18,878 bases of DNA from Bacteroidia bacterium (GTDB taxonomy: Bacteria > Bacteroidota > Bacteroidia > Bacteroidales > Prolixibacteraceae): assembly GCA_025358395.1 (NCBI GenBank), contig JANYJT010000135.1:1-18878 (forward strand), read 5' to 3'. Below, piece by piece: positions 7,924 through 15,424 of the stretch (position 1 is the first letter of the stretch; the number at the start of each line of letters is the position of its first letter). The notes beneath the pieces were generated by a model, which was given only the letters and a program-made list of their open reading frames with translations, was not told the DNA's origin and did not search any database. Position numbers and translations under genes: made by a program.

Positions 7924-9486
7924 CAACAATCCAATCCGGTTTCGAAAGTTTGGGTAGCCGACAATGGCAATGGAACCTACAAAAATCCGATTTTGTATGC
8001 AGACTATTCGGATCCCGATGCCATTAGGGTGAATGATGATTATTACATGGTATCCTCCTCTTTTAATTGTATACCCGGCTTGCCCGTTCTTCATTCCAGG
8101 GATCTTGTCAATTGGAATTTAATTGGTTATGGTCTTCAAAAACTACCTCCATTCGACGTTTTCGACAAAGTTCAGCATGGCAATGGCGTTTGGGCTCCCT
8201 GCATCCGTTACTACAAAAATGAATTTTATATCTTTTATCCTGATCCCGATTATGGGATTTACAGGGTCAAGGCATCAAATCCGGCTGGTCCGTGGTCAGA
8301 GCCTTTGCTGGTTCAGCCAGGGAAGGGGCTGATAGACCCTTCTCCGCTCTGGGATGATGACGGAAAAGCATATCTGGTGTATGCCCTCGCGGGAAGTCGT
8401 GCAGGTGTGAAAAGCGTGATTATGCTTAGCCGGATGAATAGTGAAGCCACCAAACTATTGGGCAACAGTGTGATGATATTTGACGGTCATAAAAATCACC
8501 CAACGGTGGAAGGTCCTAAAATATACAAACGGAATGGCTACTATTACATTTTTGCACCGGCAGGCGGTGTAGCGACAGGATGGCAGCTGATTCTACGTTC
8601 AAAAAATATCATCGGCCCGTACGAATCTAAAGTAGCCATGGAGCAAGGCAAGACCGATATCAACGGACCTCATCAGGGAGCCTGGGTCGACACAAAAACG
8701 GGCGAAAACTGGTTTCTTAACTTTCAGGATTTGGGCGCTTACGGACGGGTTGTACACTTGAACCCGATGAAATGGGTCAATGACTGGCCGGTCATCGGAA
8801 CGGATGATGATGGTGATGGCATTGGCAATCCGGTCAGAACTTTCAAAAAGCCAAACCCGGGTAAAATATATCCGGTAGCCACCCCTCCCGAAAGTGATGA
8901 ATTCAATGGAAATGAGCTAGGTCTGCAATGGCAATGGCATGCCAATTACCAAACAATCTGGGGCTATCCATCCGGAAATCTTGGATTTTTCAGACTGAAT
9001 TGCATTCCGAGACCTCCGGATGCAGTCAGTCTGTGGAACATCCCAAACCTATTGCTGCAGAAATTTCCGGCACCCGAATTCACAGCTACCGCCAAATTGA
9101 CTTTCGCCGCCCGGTTTGACGGAGAAGAAGTAGGCCTGGTTGTGATGGGAATGGATTATGGTGCAATTTCAATCATTCGCAACAATTCAAAACTTGAAAT
9201 CCGGTCTCTCAGTTGCAAACAAGCCGATAAATCAGGCAAAGAAGAGGTAACCGAAACAAAGCCGATTGATTCAGGCGATATCTACCTCAGGATACAGGTT
9301 CTCAAAGGTGCTGATTGTCATTTTAGCTACAGTGCAGATGGTCTGACATTTTTGCCGTTGGGTAAACCTTTCGTTGCCCGGCAGGGTCGCTGGATTGGCG
9401 CTAAATTAGGATTTTATGCGCTTCGAAACGGGGTTATTAACGACGCAGGTTCTGCTGATATCGATTGGTTCAGGATTGAAAAGTAA
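7582..9486 (+). CDS. Chimeric protein: truncated CE8 pectin methylesterase N-terminus fused to a complete GH43 glycosidase
   Basis: This is a single 634-codon frame with two unlike parts. Residues 1-22 are a signal peptide. Residues 23-114 match the start of a CE8 pectinesterase (FVVAKDGSGGYTSIQKDID, VTIFVKNGTYKEKLVVP, STFYTYTMLVQA), but the fragment stops before every CE8 catalytic residue. From Gln115 it reads as the mature start of a GH43: VWVADNGNGTYKNPIL, general base Asp144 (SDPD), pKa-modulating Asp252 (LIDPSP) and general acid Glu310 (VEGPK), so the five-blade propeller looks active. Residues 437-634 resemble the concanavalin-like C-terminal domain found on many GH43 enzymes. GH43 members act mainly on arabinofuranosides or xylosides; the context suggests pectin side chains (inference). 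The CE8 signal peptide presumably exports the GH43 part. An in-frame deletion between neighbouring genes is the simplest origin; an assembly error is possible. Confidence 0.88.
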   Translation: MIRHLPVFALLMIFLSLSATAVNYDFVVAKDGSGGYTSIQKDIDACKAFPDARVTIFVKNGTYKEKLVVPSCNTLLSIIGENTDSTIICYNDYFDKINRGRNSTFYTYTMLVQAQQSNPVSKVWVADNGNGTYKNPILYADYSDPDAIRVNDDYYMVSSSFNCIPGLPVLHSRDLVNWNLIGYGLQKLPPFDVFDKVQHGNGVWAPCIRYYKNEFYIFYPDPDYGIYRVKASNPAGPWSEPLLVQPGKGLIDPSPLWDDDGKAYLVYALAGSRAGVKSVIMLSRMNSEATKLLGNSVMIFDGHKNHPTVEGPKIYKRNGYYYIFAPAGGVATGWQLILRSKNIIGPYESKVAMEQGKTDINGPHQGAWVDTKTGENWFLNFQDLGAYGRVVHLNPMKWVNDWPVIGTDDDGDGIGNPVRTFKKPNPGKIYPVATPPESDEFNGNELGLQWQWHANYQTIWGYPSGNLGFFRLNCIPRPPDAVSLWNIPNLLLQKFPAPEFTATAKLTFAARFDGEEVGLVVMGMDYGAISIIRNNSKLEIRSLSCKQADKSGKEEVTETKPIDSGDIYLRIQVLKGADCHFSYSADGLTFLPLGKPFVARQGRWIGAKLGFYALRNGVINDAGSADIDWFRIEK

Positions 9487-9584
9487 CAGTTTGCATTCCG
9501 GTTTGTTTCTAATAATTAAATTGTCAAAATATTTTCTCAATTTCATTAATTATCAAAACAGTAATCCTTAAAATATTCACCATC

Positions 9585-11153
9585 ATGATGAATCTTTCTA
9601 AATCACCCCTTGTCCTTTTTTTATTGATTTCGTTATCAGCGGGCACAATGGCTCAGCCTTCCTCTCAAAAAAACAGATCCTCTGATCTGTACAAAGGCCT
9701 TGAATTTAAAATGGCTGTAGTCAAAGAACCTGTGATACCTGCCAATTCCGTGTCGATCGTGGATTTTGGTGCTGTAAGCGGAGGAGAAAAGCTTTGCACA
9801 GAAGCTTTTAGCAAGGCAATCGAAGCTTTATCAACTAAGGGTGGTGGCCGGGTAGTTGTACCCCGCGGGACCTGGCTCACAGGCCCCATAACTTTGAAGA
9901 GCAACATCGACTTGCATGCGGAAGCCGGTGCTTTGGTACTGTTTTCTTCTGATAAAAATTTGTACCCCTTGGTGAGCACAAACTTCGAAGGATTTAATAC
10001 ATACCGTTGTTCTTCTCCTGTCAATGGAAGGAATCTTGAAAATGTAGCCATTACAGGCAAGGGAATTTTTGATGGTTCAGGAGATGCCTGGAGAGCAGTA
10101 AAAAAGGAGAAGCTGACCGAATCACAATGGAAGAAATTGGTCGCATCAGGTGGCCTTGTGAGCGAAAATGGCAAGACATGGTATCCCTCAGAACAATTTA
10201 GAGCCGGCGAAAAAGTTGCTGAAATGAATGTTCCGCGCCAGCTGAAAACAAAAGAAGAGTTTGAAAAAATTCGCGATTTTCTGAGACCGGTGATGATCAG
10301 TCTGGTTTCATGCAAGAAGGTTCTGATTGATGGTCCAACCTTTCAGAATTCTCCAGCCTGGTGCATTCATCCGCTCCTTTGTGAGGATCTGACAGTAAGA
10401 AATGCGACGGTCAGGAATCCCTGGTATTCACAAAACGGAGATGGTATTGACATCGAATCGTGCAAGAATAGTCTGGTTTATGACAGCAATTTCGATGTGG
10501 GTGACGATGCCATCTGCATAAAATCCGGCAAAGACAAGGAAGGCCGCGACCGGGGTATTCCCAATGAAAATCTGATTGTGGACAATTGTGTGGTCTACCA
10601 TGGCCATGGCGGGGTGACCGTTGGCAGTGAAATGTCGGGAGGAGTCAGGAACATGCATGTATCAAATTGTACCTTTATTGGAACTGATGTTGGTTTGAGG
10701 TTCAAAAGCAACCGTGGCAGGGGAGGAGTGGTCGAAAATATCTTTATTTCGAATATTGAGATGATCAATATTCCGGCACAAGCCATCTCCTTTGATCTTT
10801 TTTATGGCGGAAAATCAGCTTCGGAAGCTTTGGATGAAGGTGCAGCAAAGAGTGATCAGTCAACACAAGTCGCCAACGAGGAGACTCCGCAATTCAGAAA
10901 TATTTCCATCAGGGATGTCAATTGCAGAGGCGCTTTACAGGCTGTGTTGCTGCAGGGCCTGCCTGAAATGAACCTCGAAAATATCAGTCTGGAAAATATA
11001 CGGATGGAGGCTGATAAAGGTTTGACCTGTTCGGATGCCAACAATATTAAAATCAGGAATCTAACGCTTGTTACAAAAAAGAAGCCTGCAATGGAGTTTA
11101 AAAATAGTCATAACGTAACAATAGATGGATTGCCTTACAACTTAAATAAATAA
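9585..11153 (+). CDS. Secreted GH28 polygalacturonase-family glycoside hydrolase
   Basis: This 522-residue enzyme has a signal peptide of about 23 residues (TMA before QPSS). The right-handed beta-helix carries all GH28 hallmarks: NGDGIDIESC with Asp286, GDDAICIKSG with Asp307 and Asp308, GHGGVTVGSE with His341, and RFKSNRG with Arg372 and Lys374. It should hydrolyse alpha-1,4-galacturonosyl bonds in homogalacturonan; a rhamnogalacturonan or exo-acting specificity cannot be excluded. Residues 170-235 form a lysine/glutamate-rich, probably helical insertion (KKEKLTESQWKKLVASGG), which also occurs in other Bacteroidota GH28 proteins. No lipobox or T9SS tail is seen, so it may be periplasmic. 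It lies 98 bp after the GH43 chimera in an AT-rich gap without a clear promoter, and its 3' end faces the repressor gene 37 bp away. ATG at 9588 is an alternative start. Confidence 0.95.
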   Translation: MMNLSKSPLVLFLLISLSAGTMAQPSSQKNRSSDLYKGLEFKMAVVKEPVIPANSVSIVDFGAVSGGEKLCTEAFSKAIEALSTKGGGRVVVPRGTWLTGPITLKSNIDLHAEAGALVLFSSDKNLYPLVSTNFEGFNTYRCSSPVNGRNLENVAITGKGIFDGSGDAWRAVKKEKLTESQWKKLVASGGLVSENGKTWYPSEQFRAGEKVAEMNVPRQLKTKEEFEKIRDFLRPVMISLVSCKKVLIDGPTFQNSPAWCIHPLLCEDLTVRNATVRNPWYSQNGDGIDIESCKNSLVYDSNFDVGDDAICIKSGKDKEGRDRGIPNENLIVDNCVVYHGHGGVTVGSEMSGGVRNMHVSNCTFIGTDVGLRFKSNRGRGGVVENIFISNIEMINIPAQAISFDLFYGGKSASEALDEGAAKSDQSTQVANEETPQFRNISIRDVNCRGALQAVLLQGLPEMNLENISLENIRMEADKGLTCSDANNIKIRNLTLVTKKKPAMEFKNSHNVTIDGLPYNLNK

Positions 11154-11190
11154 TGCTCAGCGCTGTTGTGGCCGGAAAGATAAAATGATG

Positions 11191-12216
11191 TCAGACTTCC
11201 TTTCGCATGGAAGATTCCCTGATAACCAATTCTGAATGGAGAACCAGTGTTTTGAAAGACTTCTCCCTGTGTTCTATTTGGCTTAAGATCAGTTCGGCTG
11301 CCTTCTGACCCATCAAAAATCCCGGCTGGGCTATCGTTGAGATGGATGGGGAAACGACCCGGGAAAAAGGTTCGTTGCTAAAACCAACAATCCCAAAATC
11401 TTCAGGTATCCTGATCCCTTTGTCACGAATATGTATCATTGCGATCAATGCGGTGGTATCGTTGCTGCAAAAAAGAGCATCCGGGGGATCAGGTAAACTC
11501 ATAAAATATTTTACGGCTTTTTCGCCATCTTCAAGGGTGAGGGAATTGGTAACGACCAGTGAGTCGTCATAAGCCATCCCATTTTTTGCAAGAGCTTCCA
11601 GGTATCCCTTTTTGCGATCCTGATAAGTCGTCAGATTTTGTGGACCTGCCATGTGACCAATCCGCCTGTATCCCTGATCAATCAGATGTTGGGTTACCCG
11701 GAAGGCACACATAAAATCATCGACAACAATCTTGTTGGTCTCAATCCCGGGCACAACCCTGTCGAAAAAAACAAGCGGAATGTTCTTTTTTCTGAAGATC
11801 TTCAGGTGCTCGAAAGTGGTAGTTTGCATGGCAATTGAAATTATCAGTCCGTCAACCCTGTTTGTCAGCATTGAATGCACGATAGATAACTCCTTTTCTG
11901 CCAAATCGTTCGATTGCGATATAACAACGGTGTAACCCGCTTTAAAGGCAACCTCTTCAACACCACTGATCACGGATGAGAAAAAGTAGCGGTTAATAAG
12001 CGGAACTACTATACCGATGGTGTTCGATTTTTTGTTTCGCAGATTGGAAGCCATTGTATTTGGCCGGTATCCTACTTTATCAGCCAGGGAGATGATTTTT
12101 TCCCTGGTTTTTTGACTGATTCGTGGATTGTTTTGCAGAGCCCTGGAAACAGTTGAGGCAGAGATTTTCAATTCTCTGGCAATATCATGGATGGTAGGCT
12201 CTGTTTTTTTATGCAT
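11191..12216 (-). CDS. LacI/GalR-family transcriptional repressor, probable regulator of the pectin catabolic operon
   Basis: This 341-residue regulator has an N-terminal helix-turn-helix (residues 8-27, TIHDIARELKISASTVSRAL), a hinge helix (RPNTMASNLR, 51-60) and a periplasmic-binding-protein-like effector domain from about 65 to the end, including the usual SNDTTALIAM and GFSNEP stretches. I chose the start at 12216 because MHKKTEPTIHDIA places the DNA-binding domain at the N-terminus as in the family; the frame is open a further 27 codons upstream, but that part has no family-like sequence. It is divergent from kduI with a perfect LacI-type palindrome between them, and convergent with the GH28 gene. 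It probably represses the kdu operon and perhaps itself, with a pectin breakdown product such as KDG or an unsaturated uronate as inducer (inference). Confidence 0.93.
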   Translation of the reverse strand: MHKKTEPTIHDIARELKISASTVSRALQNNPRISQKTREKIISLADKVGYRPNTMASNLRNKKSNTIGIVVPLINRYFFSSVISGVEEVAFKAGYTVVISQSNDLAEKELSIVHSMLTNRVDGLIISIAMQTTTFEHLKIFRKKNIPLVFFDRVVPGIETNKIVVDDFMCAFRVTQHLIDQGYRRIGHMAGPQNLTTYQDRKKGYLEALAKNGMAYDDSLVVTNSLTLEDGEKAVKYFMSLPDPPDALFCSNDTTALIAMIHIRDKGIRIPEDFGIVGFSNEPFSRVVSPSISTIAQPGFLMGQKAAELILSQIEHREKSFKTLVLHSELVIRESSMRKEV

Positions 12217-12264
12217 TTTTAAACAATGTGAGGGACAAAGATGGCAAATTTTTCTACTTCCGCT

Positions 12265-12272
12265 CAAAGATA
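12265..12272 (-). promoter_or_regulatory. Candidate -7 box for the lacI-type gene
   Basis: On the minus strand this reads TATCTTTG, an exact match to the Bacteroidota TAnnTTTG box, 48 bp before the repressor start codon. A TTTG lies at 12300-12297, but the 24-bp spacing is longer than usual, so the -33 element is uncertain. The operator at 12283-12296 lies between the two boxes, which would allow autoregulation. Confidence 0.45.
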
Positions 12273-12282
12273 AAATAAAAAA

Positions 12283-12296
12283 TGCAATCGATTGCA
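12283..12296. promoter_or_regulatory. Perfect 14-bp palindromic operator for the LacI-family repressor
   Basis: TGCAATCGATTGCA is its own reverse complement and has the central CG step typical of LacI/GalR operators. It lies 66 bp before the repressor start and 173 bp before kduI. Its right half supplies the TTG of the kduI promoter, so bound repressor would block polymerase directly. Confidence 0.8.
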
Positions 12297-12322
12297 CAAA
12301 TCTGAAATACTGTTTATATTTG
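12292..12322 (+). promoter_or_regulatory. Predicted promoter of the kduI-kduD-kdgK operon
   Basis: TTG at 12292-12294, a 20-bp spacer and TATATTTG at 12315-12322 match the Bacteroidota -33/-7 consensus. The -33 box is inside the operator palindrome. Transcription would start near 12328-12332, immediately before the 28-bp inverted repeat, and the leader would be about 140 nt long. Confidence 0.75.
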
Positions 12323-12331
12323 TCCCGGAAG

Positions 12332-12445
12332 AAAGTACTTAGAATACTTAGAGTACTTAAAGTGCCTAAAGTATTTACGCTTCAAGTTTCACCAGTTCGG
12401 AGTCCATAACTCTAAGTACTCTAAGTATTCTAAGTACTTTAAGTA
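12332..12445. repeat. Inverted pair of 9-bp-unit arrays in the kduI leader
   Basis: Positions 12332-12359 and 12413-12440 are perfect reverse complements over 28 bp, separated by 53 nt. Each arm is itself periodic. The left arm has units GTACTTAGA, ATACTTAGA, GTACTTAAA, GTGCCTAAA from 12335 to 12370. The right arm has CTCTAAGTA twice, then TTCTAAGTA and CTTTAAGTA, from 12410 to 12445. In the kduI transcript this would fold into a long AU-rich hairpin close to the 5' end, with 29 nt between the stem and the start codon. Confidence 0.92.
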
Positions 12446-12469
12446 ATTCATCTTTAAAGCATAAATCCC

Positions 12470-13312
12470 ATGTCAATCCACTTCGAAGAACGTTTCGCCT
12501 CCCATCCCTCCGACGTAAAGCATTACGACACCCAACAATTGAGAGATCATTTTCTGATCGAAAAAGTAATGGAGGCCGACAAGATCAACCTCGTTTATTC
12601 GCATTACGACCGCTACATTGCCGGAGGTGCGGTGCCTGTGAATGAATCGCTTGAGCTGACTGCAATCGATCCGCTAAAAGCTCCGTTTTTCTGCTACCGT
12701 CGGGAGCTCGGTGTTATCAATGTGGGAGGCAAAGGAACGGTATCGGTCGACGGGAAAGACTATACAATGGATTTCAAAGAGGCTCTTTACATTGGGAAAG
12801 GCTCTGAAAAAGTATTATTCACCTCAGAGAATGCGGCGCAACCTGCTCGTTTTTATCTCAATTCGACACCTGCCCATAAAGAACTTCCAACGCGTCATAT
12901 TACCCTTAAAGATGCCAATGTTCTTCAAATGGGTTCGCAGCAAACTTCCAACGAAAGGCAAATTAATCAGCTGTTGATCAGCAAGGTGATTGAAACATGC
13001 CAGTTGCAAATGGGGATGACAGAGTTGCGCCCGGGAAGTGTTTGGAACACCATGCCTGCTCACACCCACAGTCGCAGGATGGAAGTCTACTTTTATTTCA
13101 ACGTCCCGGAAGGTCAGGCAATATGCCATTTCATGGGACAACCGCAGGAAACCCGCCATATCTGGATGGTCAACGAGCAGGCTGTGATCTCTCCGAACTG
13201 GTCTATCCACTCAGCAGCCGGAACCGCCAACTACATCTTTATCTGGGGAATGGCCGGCGAAAATCTTGATTACGCGGATATGGATGTGGTGCAGCCAAAC
13301 CAGCTCAGATGA
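12470..13312 (+). CDS. kduI: 4-deoxy-L-threo-5-hexosulose-uronate ketol-isomerase
   Basis: KduI converts 4-deoxy-L-threo-5-hexosulose uronate (from unsaturated galacturonate) to 3-deoxy-D-glycero-2,5-hexodiulosonate in the cytoplasm. The 280-residue length matches the E. coli enzyme (278). The metal site of this cupin-fold enzyme is complete: His198 and His200 in [15 protein letters not shown], Glu205 in the same stretch, and His247 in NWSIHSAAG, each offset by two from the E. coli residues. Other family stretches are [24 protein letters not shown] and IWGMAGEN. It is the first gene of the catabolic operon, downstream of the operator, promoter and hairpin leader. kduD follows after a 155-bp repeat-bearing spacer. 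No signal peptide is present. Confidence 0.97.
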   Translation: MSIHFEERFASHPSDVKHYDTQQLRDHFLIEKVMEADKINLVYSHYDRYIAGGAVPVNESLELTAIDPLKAPFFCYRRELGVINVGGKGTVSVDGKDYTMDFKEALYIGKGSEKVLFTSENAAQPARFYLNSTPAHKELPTRHITLKDANVLQMGSQQTSNERQINQLLISKVIETCQLQMGMTELRPGSVWNTMPAHTHSRRMEVYFYFNVPEGQAICHFMGQPQETRHIWMVNEQAVISPNWSIHSAAGTANYIFIWGMAGENLDYADMDVVQPNQLR

Positions 13313-13427
13313 ATTTTGGATTTTGGATTACGCAGAATCTTCATTCTAATTTGCCTGGTTCCTCATATTCCTGAGCAAATAAAGCTTAAACCGTAATCCA
13401 AAATCGAAAATCGAAAATCGAAAATTT
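13313..13427. repeat. Inverted repeat and 7-bp AAAATCG array between kduI and kduD
   Basis: ATTTTGGATTTTGGATTACG at 13313-13332 pairs with 13392-13411 over 20 bp with one mismatch, enclosing a 59-nt loop. The right arm runs into a 7-bp array: AAAATCG at 13400, 13407 and 13414, then AAAATTT at 13421-13427. The array ends 40 bp before kduD. The structure could stabilise or attenuate the operon transcript; this role is inferred. Confidence 0.88.
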
Positions 13428-13467
13428 ATTAGCATCAATTGATAATTAGCAACTAAAATAATTAAAA

Positions 13468-14268
13468 ATGAATGACTTATTTGATCTTACCGGTAAAGTC
13501 GCCCTCATCACAGGAGGAACCCACGGTATTGGCATGGCCATCGCAAAAACCCTTGGTGCAGCTGGTGCCAAAATCTGTGTCAACGACCTGTCGGATGAAA
13601 AACTTGAGGCATGCAAAGTCGAATACAGCAAGGTCGGTCTGGATGTCTTTACCCTCAATTTCGATGTAACTAGCGAAGAAGCAGTCGATAAGGGTATCAC
13701 TCAAATTGAGAATGAGGTCGGGCCAGTCGATATTCTGGTAAATAATGCCGGAATCATCAAGCGTATCCCCATTTTAAATATGGCCATCAGCGATTTCAAA
13801 CAGGTAATCGATATAGACCTTGTTGCACCGCTGATCATCTCCAAGCGTGTAGCTCCGGGAATGATCGCGCGAAGGTCAGGAAAGATCATCAATATGTGTT
13901 CGATGATGAGCGTCTACGGCCGCAATTCGGTTTCTGCGTATGCTTCAGCCAAAGGCGGACTAAAGCTCCTGACAGCCAACATGTGCTGCGAATGGGCCAA
14001 ATACAATGTGCAGATCAATGGGATTGGTCCGGGCTACATTGCCACTTCCCAGACTGCCGACATCCGGTTGGGCGGTCATCCGTTCAACGATCTGGTCATG
14101 ACACGCACCCCTGCCGGTCGCTGGGGCGAACCTGAAGATGTTGGTAATGCCGCTCTTTTCCTGGCCTCCAAAGCAAGCAACTTCGTAAACGGACATGTGC
14201 TGTATGTGGATGGTGGAATTTTGGCTAACTTTGGTTATGTCAAAGGCGAAAATGATTTGCCACTTTGA
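13468..14268 (+). CDS. kduD: 2-dehydro-3-deoxy-D-gluconate 5-dehydrogenase (SDR family)
   Basis: KduD reduces 3-deoxy-D-glycero-2,5-hexodiulosonate to 2-keto-3-deoxygluconate (KDG) with NAD(P)H. The 266-residue protein is a classical short-chain dehydrogenase: cofactor motif TGGTHGIG at 15-22, NNAG at 92-95, and the catalytic triad Ser145, Tyr158, Lys162 (INMCSMMSVYGRNSVSAYAS, then AK). PGYIATSQTADIR after the active site is typical of KduD rather than of fatty-acid FabG. The kduI neighbour and kdgK downstream confirm the pathway. The start is set by an ATG after an A-rich stretch with no clear Shine-Dalgarno, as is usual in this phylum. The end of the gene is followed by a 7-bp tandem array. 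Confidence 0.95.
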   Translation: MNDLFDLTGKVALITGGTHGIGMAIAKTLGAAGAKICVNDLSDEKLEACKVEYSKVGLDVFTLNFDVTSEEAVDKGITQIENEVGPVDILVNNAGIIKRIPILNMAISDFKQVIDIDLVAPLIISKRVAPGMIARRSGKIINMCSMMSVYGRNSVSAYASAKGGLKLLTANMCCEWAKYNVQINGIGPGYIATSQTADIRLGGHPFNDLVMTRTPAGRWGEPEDVGNAALFLASKASNFVNGHVLYVDGGILANFGYVKGENDLPL

Positions 14269-14280
14269 TATGGGCAGACT

Positions 14281-14350
14281 AACAACCAATAGCCAATAGC
14301 CAACAGCTAACAGCCAACAGCCAACAGCTAACAGCCAATAGCTAACTGCC
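14281..14350. repeat. Ten in-phase 7-bp repeats between kduD and kdgK
   Basis: The 70 bp divide exactly into ten 7-bp units with consensus AAYAGCY: AACAACC, AATAGCC (twice), AACAGCT, AACAGCC (twice), AACAGCT, AACAGCC, AATAGCT, AACTGCC. The array starts 12 bp after the kduD stop and ends 28 bp before the kdgK start. It does not form a strong hairpin with itself, because one strand is rich in A and C. No protein-coding role is seen. Confidence 0.93.
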
Positions 14351-14378
14351 TGATCTTAAAAGTTTAAATTGTCATAAT

Positions 14379-15413
14379 ATGGAAAAAGTCATCACATTCG
14401 GTGAAATCATGCTGCGCCTGGCTACTCCGGGTTTCGAGCGGTTTGGACAAAGCGGCAATCTCAGTGCTACTTTTGGCGGTGGTGAGGCCAATGTCGCAGT
14501 ATCCCTGGCCAATTACGGCATAGCAACAAAATTTGTCACCAGGCTTCCAAAAAATGAGATAGCAGATTCTTGCATTCGGGAACTCAGGGGATTCGGTGTT
14601 GACACTACAGAAATTCTCCGGGGCGGTGACCGTATGGGAATATATTTTCTGGAAGCCGGCGCAGTAAGCAGGGCAAGCAAAGTCATTTACGACCGTTCCG
14701 GCTCATCGATTGCGGAGATCAAGCCGGGAATGATCGATTGGAACAAAATCTTTGAAGGGGCAACATGGTTTCACTGGACCGGCATTACTCCTGCCATTTC
14801 GCAAGGAGCAGCCGATGTCTGCCTCGAAGCAATAAAGATTGCAAACCAACGTGGCATCATGGTGTCTACTGACCTAAACTACCGCAAAAATCTTTGGAAA
14901 TACGGCAAACAGGCACACGAAGTGATGCCATTGCTGGTCGCCGGTTGTGATGTGATCCTTGGCAACGAAGAGGATGCAGCCATGGCACTGAATATCCATC
15001 CGGATGGCGTTGATGTAACCGCCGGTCATGTTGAAGCGGATGCCTATCTGTCTGTATCACAAAAGGTAATGGCGCAATTCCCGCGCTGCAAAGCGGTGAT
15101 CACTACCCTGCGCGGGTCGGTCAGTGCCAGCCACAATTCATGGAGCGGCGTCTTATACGATGGCAAGGAATTATACAAATCCACCACTTACCAAATCACA
15201 CATATCGTCGACCGGGTTGGTGGAGGTGACTCTTTCATGGGCGGTCTGATTTACGGATTGCTTACCTACCGGGACGACCTTCAGGCTGCCCTGGATTTCG
15301 CGGTAGCCGCATCCTGCCTGAAACATACCATCTGCGGCGACTACAACAGGGTGACCGTCTCCGAAGTTGAGAAACTGATGGGAGGCGACTCTTCCGGACG
15401 GGTGTCCCGTTAA
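14379..15413 (+). CDS. kdgK: 2-keto-3-deoxygluconate kinase (PfkB family)
   Basis: KdgK phosphorylates KDG to 2-keto-3-deoxy-6-phosphogluconate using ATP. The 344-residue protein has the PfkB ribokinase signatures: FGEIMLRLATPG at the N-terminus, FGGGEANVAVSLANYG (32-47) for substrate binding, and the C-terminal anion-hole motif DRVGGGDSFMGG, with Asp284 as catalytic base. DLNYRKNLWK (174-183) is typical of bacterial KDG kinases. It follows kduD and supplies the substrate of Eda encoded further downstream, so all four catabolic steps are present. In many Bacteroidota kdgK and eda are neighbours; here a rhamnogalacturonan lyase gene separates them. The last residues (SSGRVSR) are a loose tail. 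Confidence 0.94.
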   Translation: MEKVITFGEIMLRLATPGFERFGQSGNLSATFGGGEANVAVSLANYGIATKFVTRLPKNEIADSCIRELRGFGVDTTEILRGGDRMGIYFLEAGAVSRASKVIYDRSGSSIAEIKPGMIDWNKIFEGATWFHWTGITPAISQGAADVCLEAIKIANQRGIMVSTDLNYRKNLWKYGKQAHEVMPLLVAGCDVILGNEEDAAMALNIHPDGVDVTAGHVEADAYLSVSQKVMAQFPRCKAVITTLRGSVSASHNSWSGVLYDGKELYKSTTYQITHIVDRVGGGDSFMGGLIYGLLTYRDDLQAALDFAVAASCLKHTICGDYNRVTVSEVEKLMGGDSSGRVSR

Positions 15414-15424
15414 TTTTTATACTG

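Noticed and set aside
10092..10290. Charged insertion in GH28 (about residues 170-235) as a novel domain
   Set aside because: The same KKEKLTESQWKKLV-type segment is familiar from other Bacteroidota GH28 proteins, so it is a family feature.
9665..10315. Antisense 216-codon ORF within the GH28 gene
   Set aside because: It is opposite strongly conserved GH28 coding sequence and its translation has no family-like motifs.
11158..11165. CAGCGCTG palindrome between GH28 and lacI as a terminator
   Set aside because: An 8-bp palindrome without a loop or T-tract cannot form an intrinsic terminator hairpin.
12217..12297. N-terminal extension of the LacI-family protein by 27 codons
   Set aside because: The added residues lack family resemblance, would overlap the predicted promoter and operator region, and LacI-type proteins begin just before the helix-turn-helix.
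12661..12674. TGCAATCGAT followed by CCGC inside kduI as a second LacI operator
   Set aside because: Only the left ten bases match the operator; the right half does not, and the site codes for AIDP within a conserved gene. It is most likely chance.
14281..14350. CRISPR array
   Set aside because: Units are 7 bp and contiguous with no spacers, and no cas genes are present.
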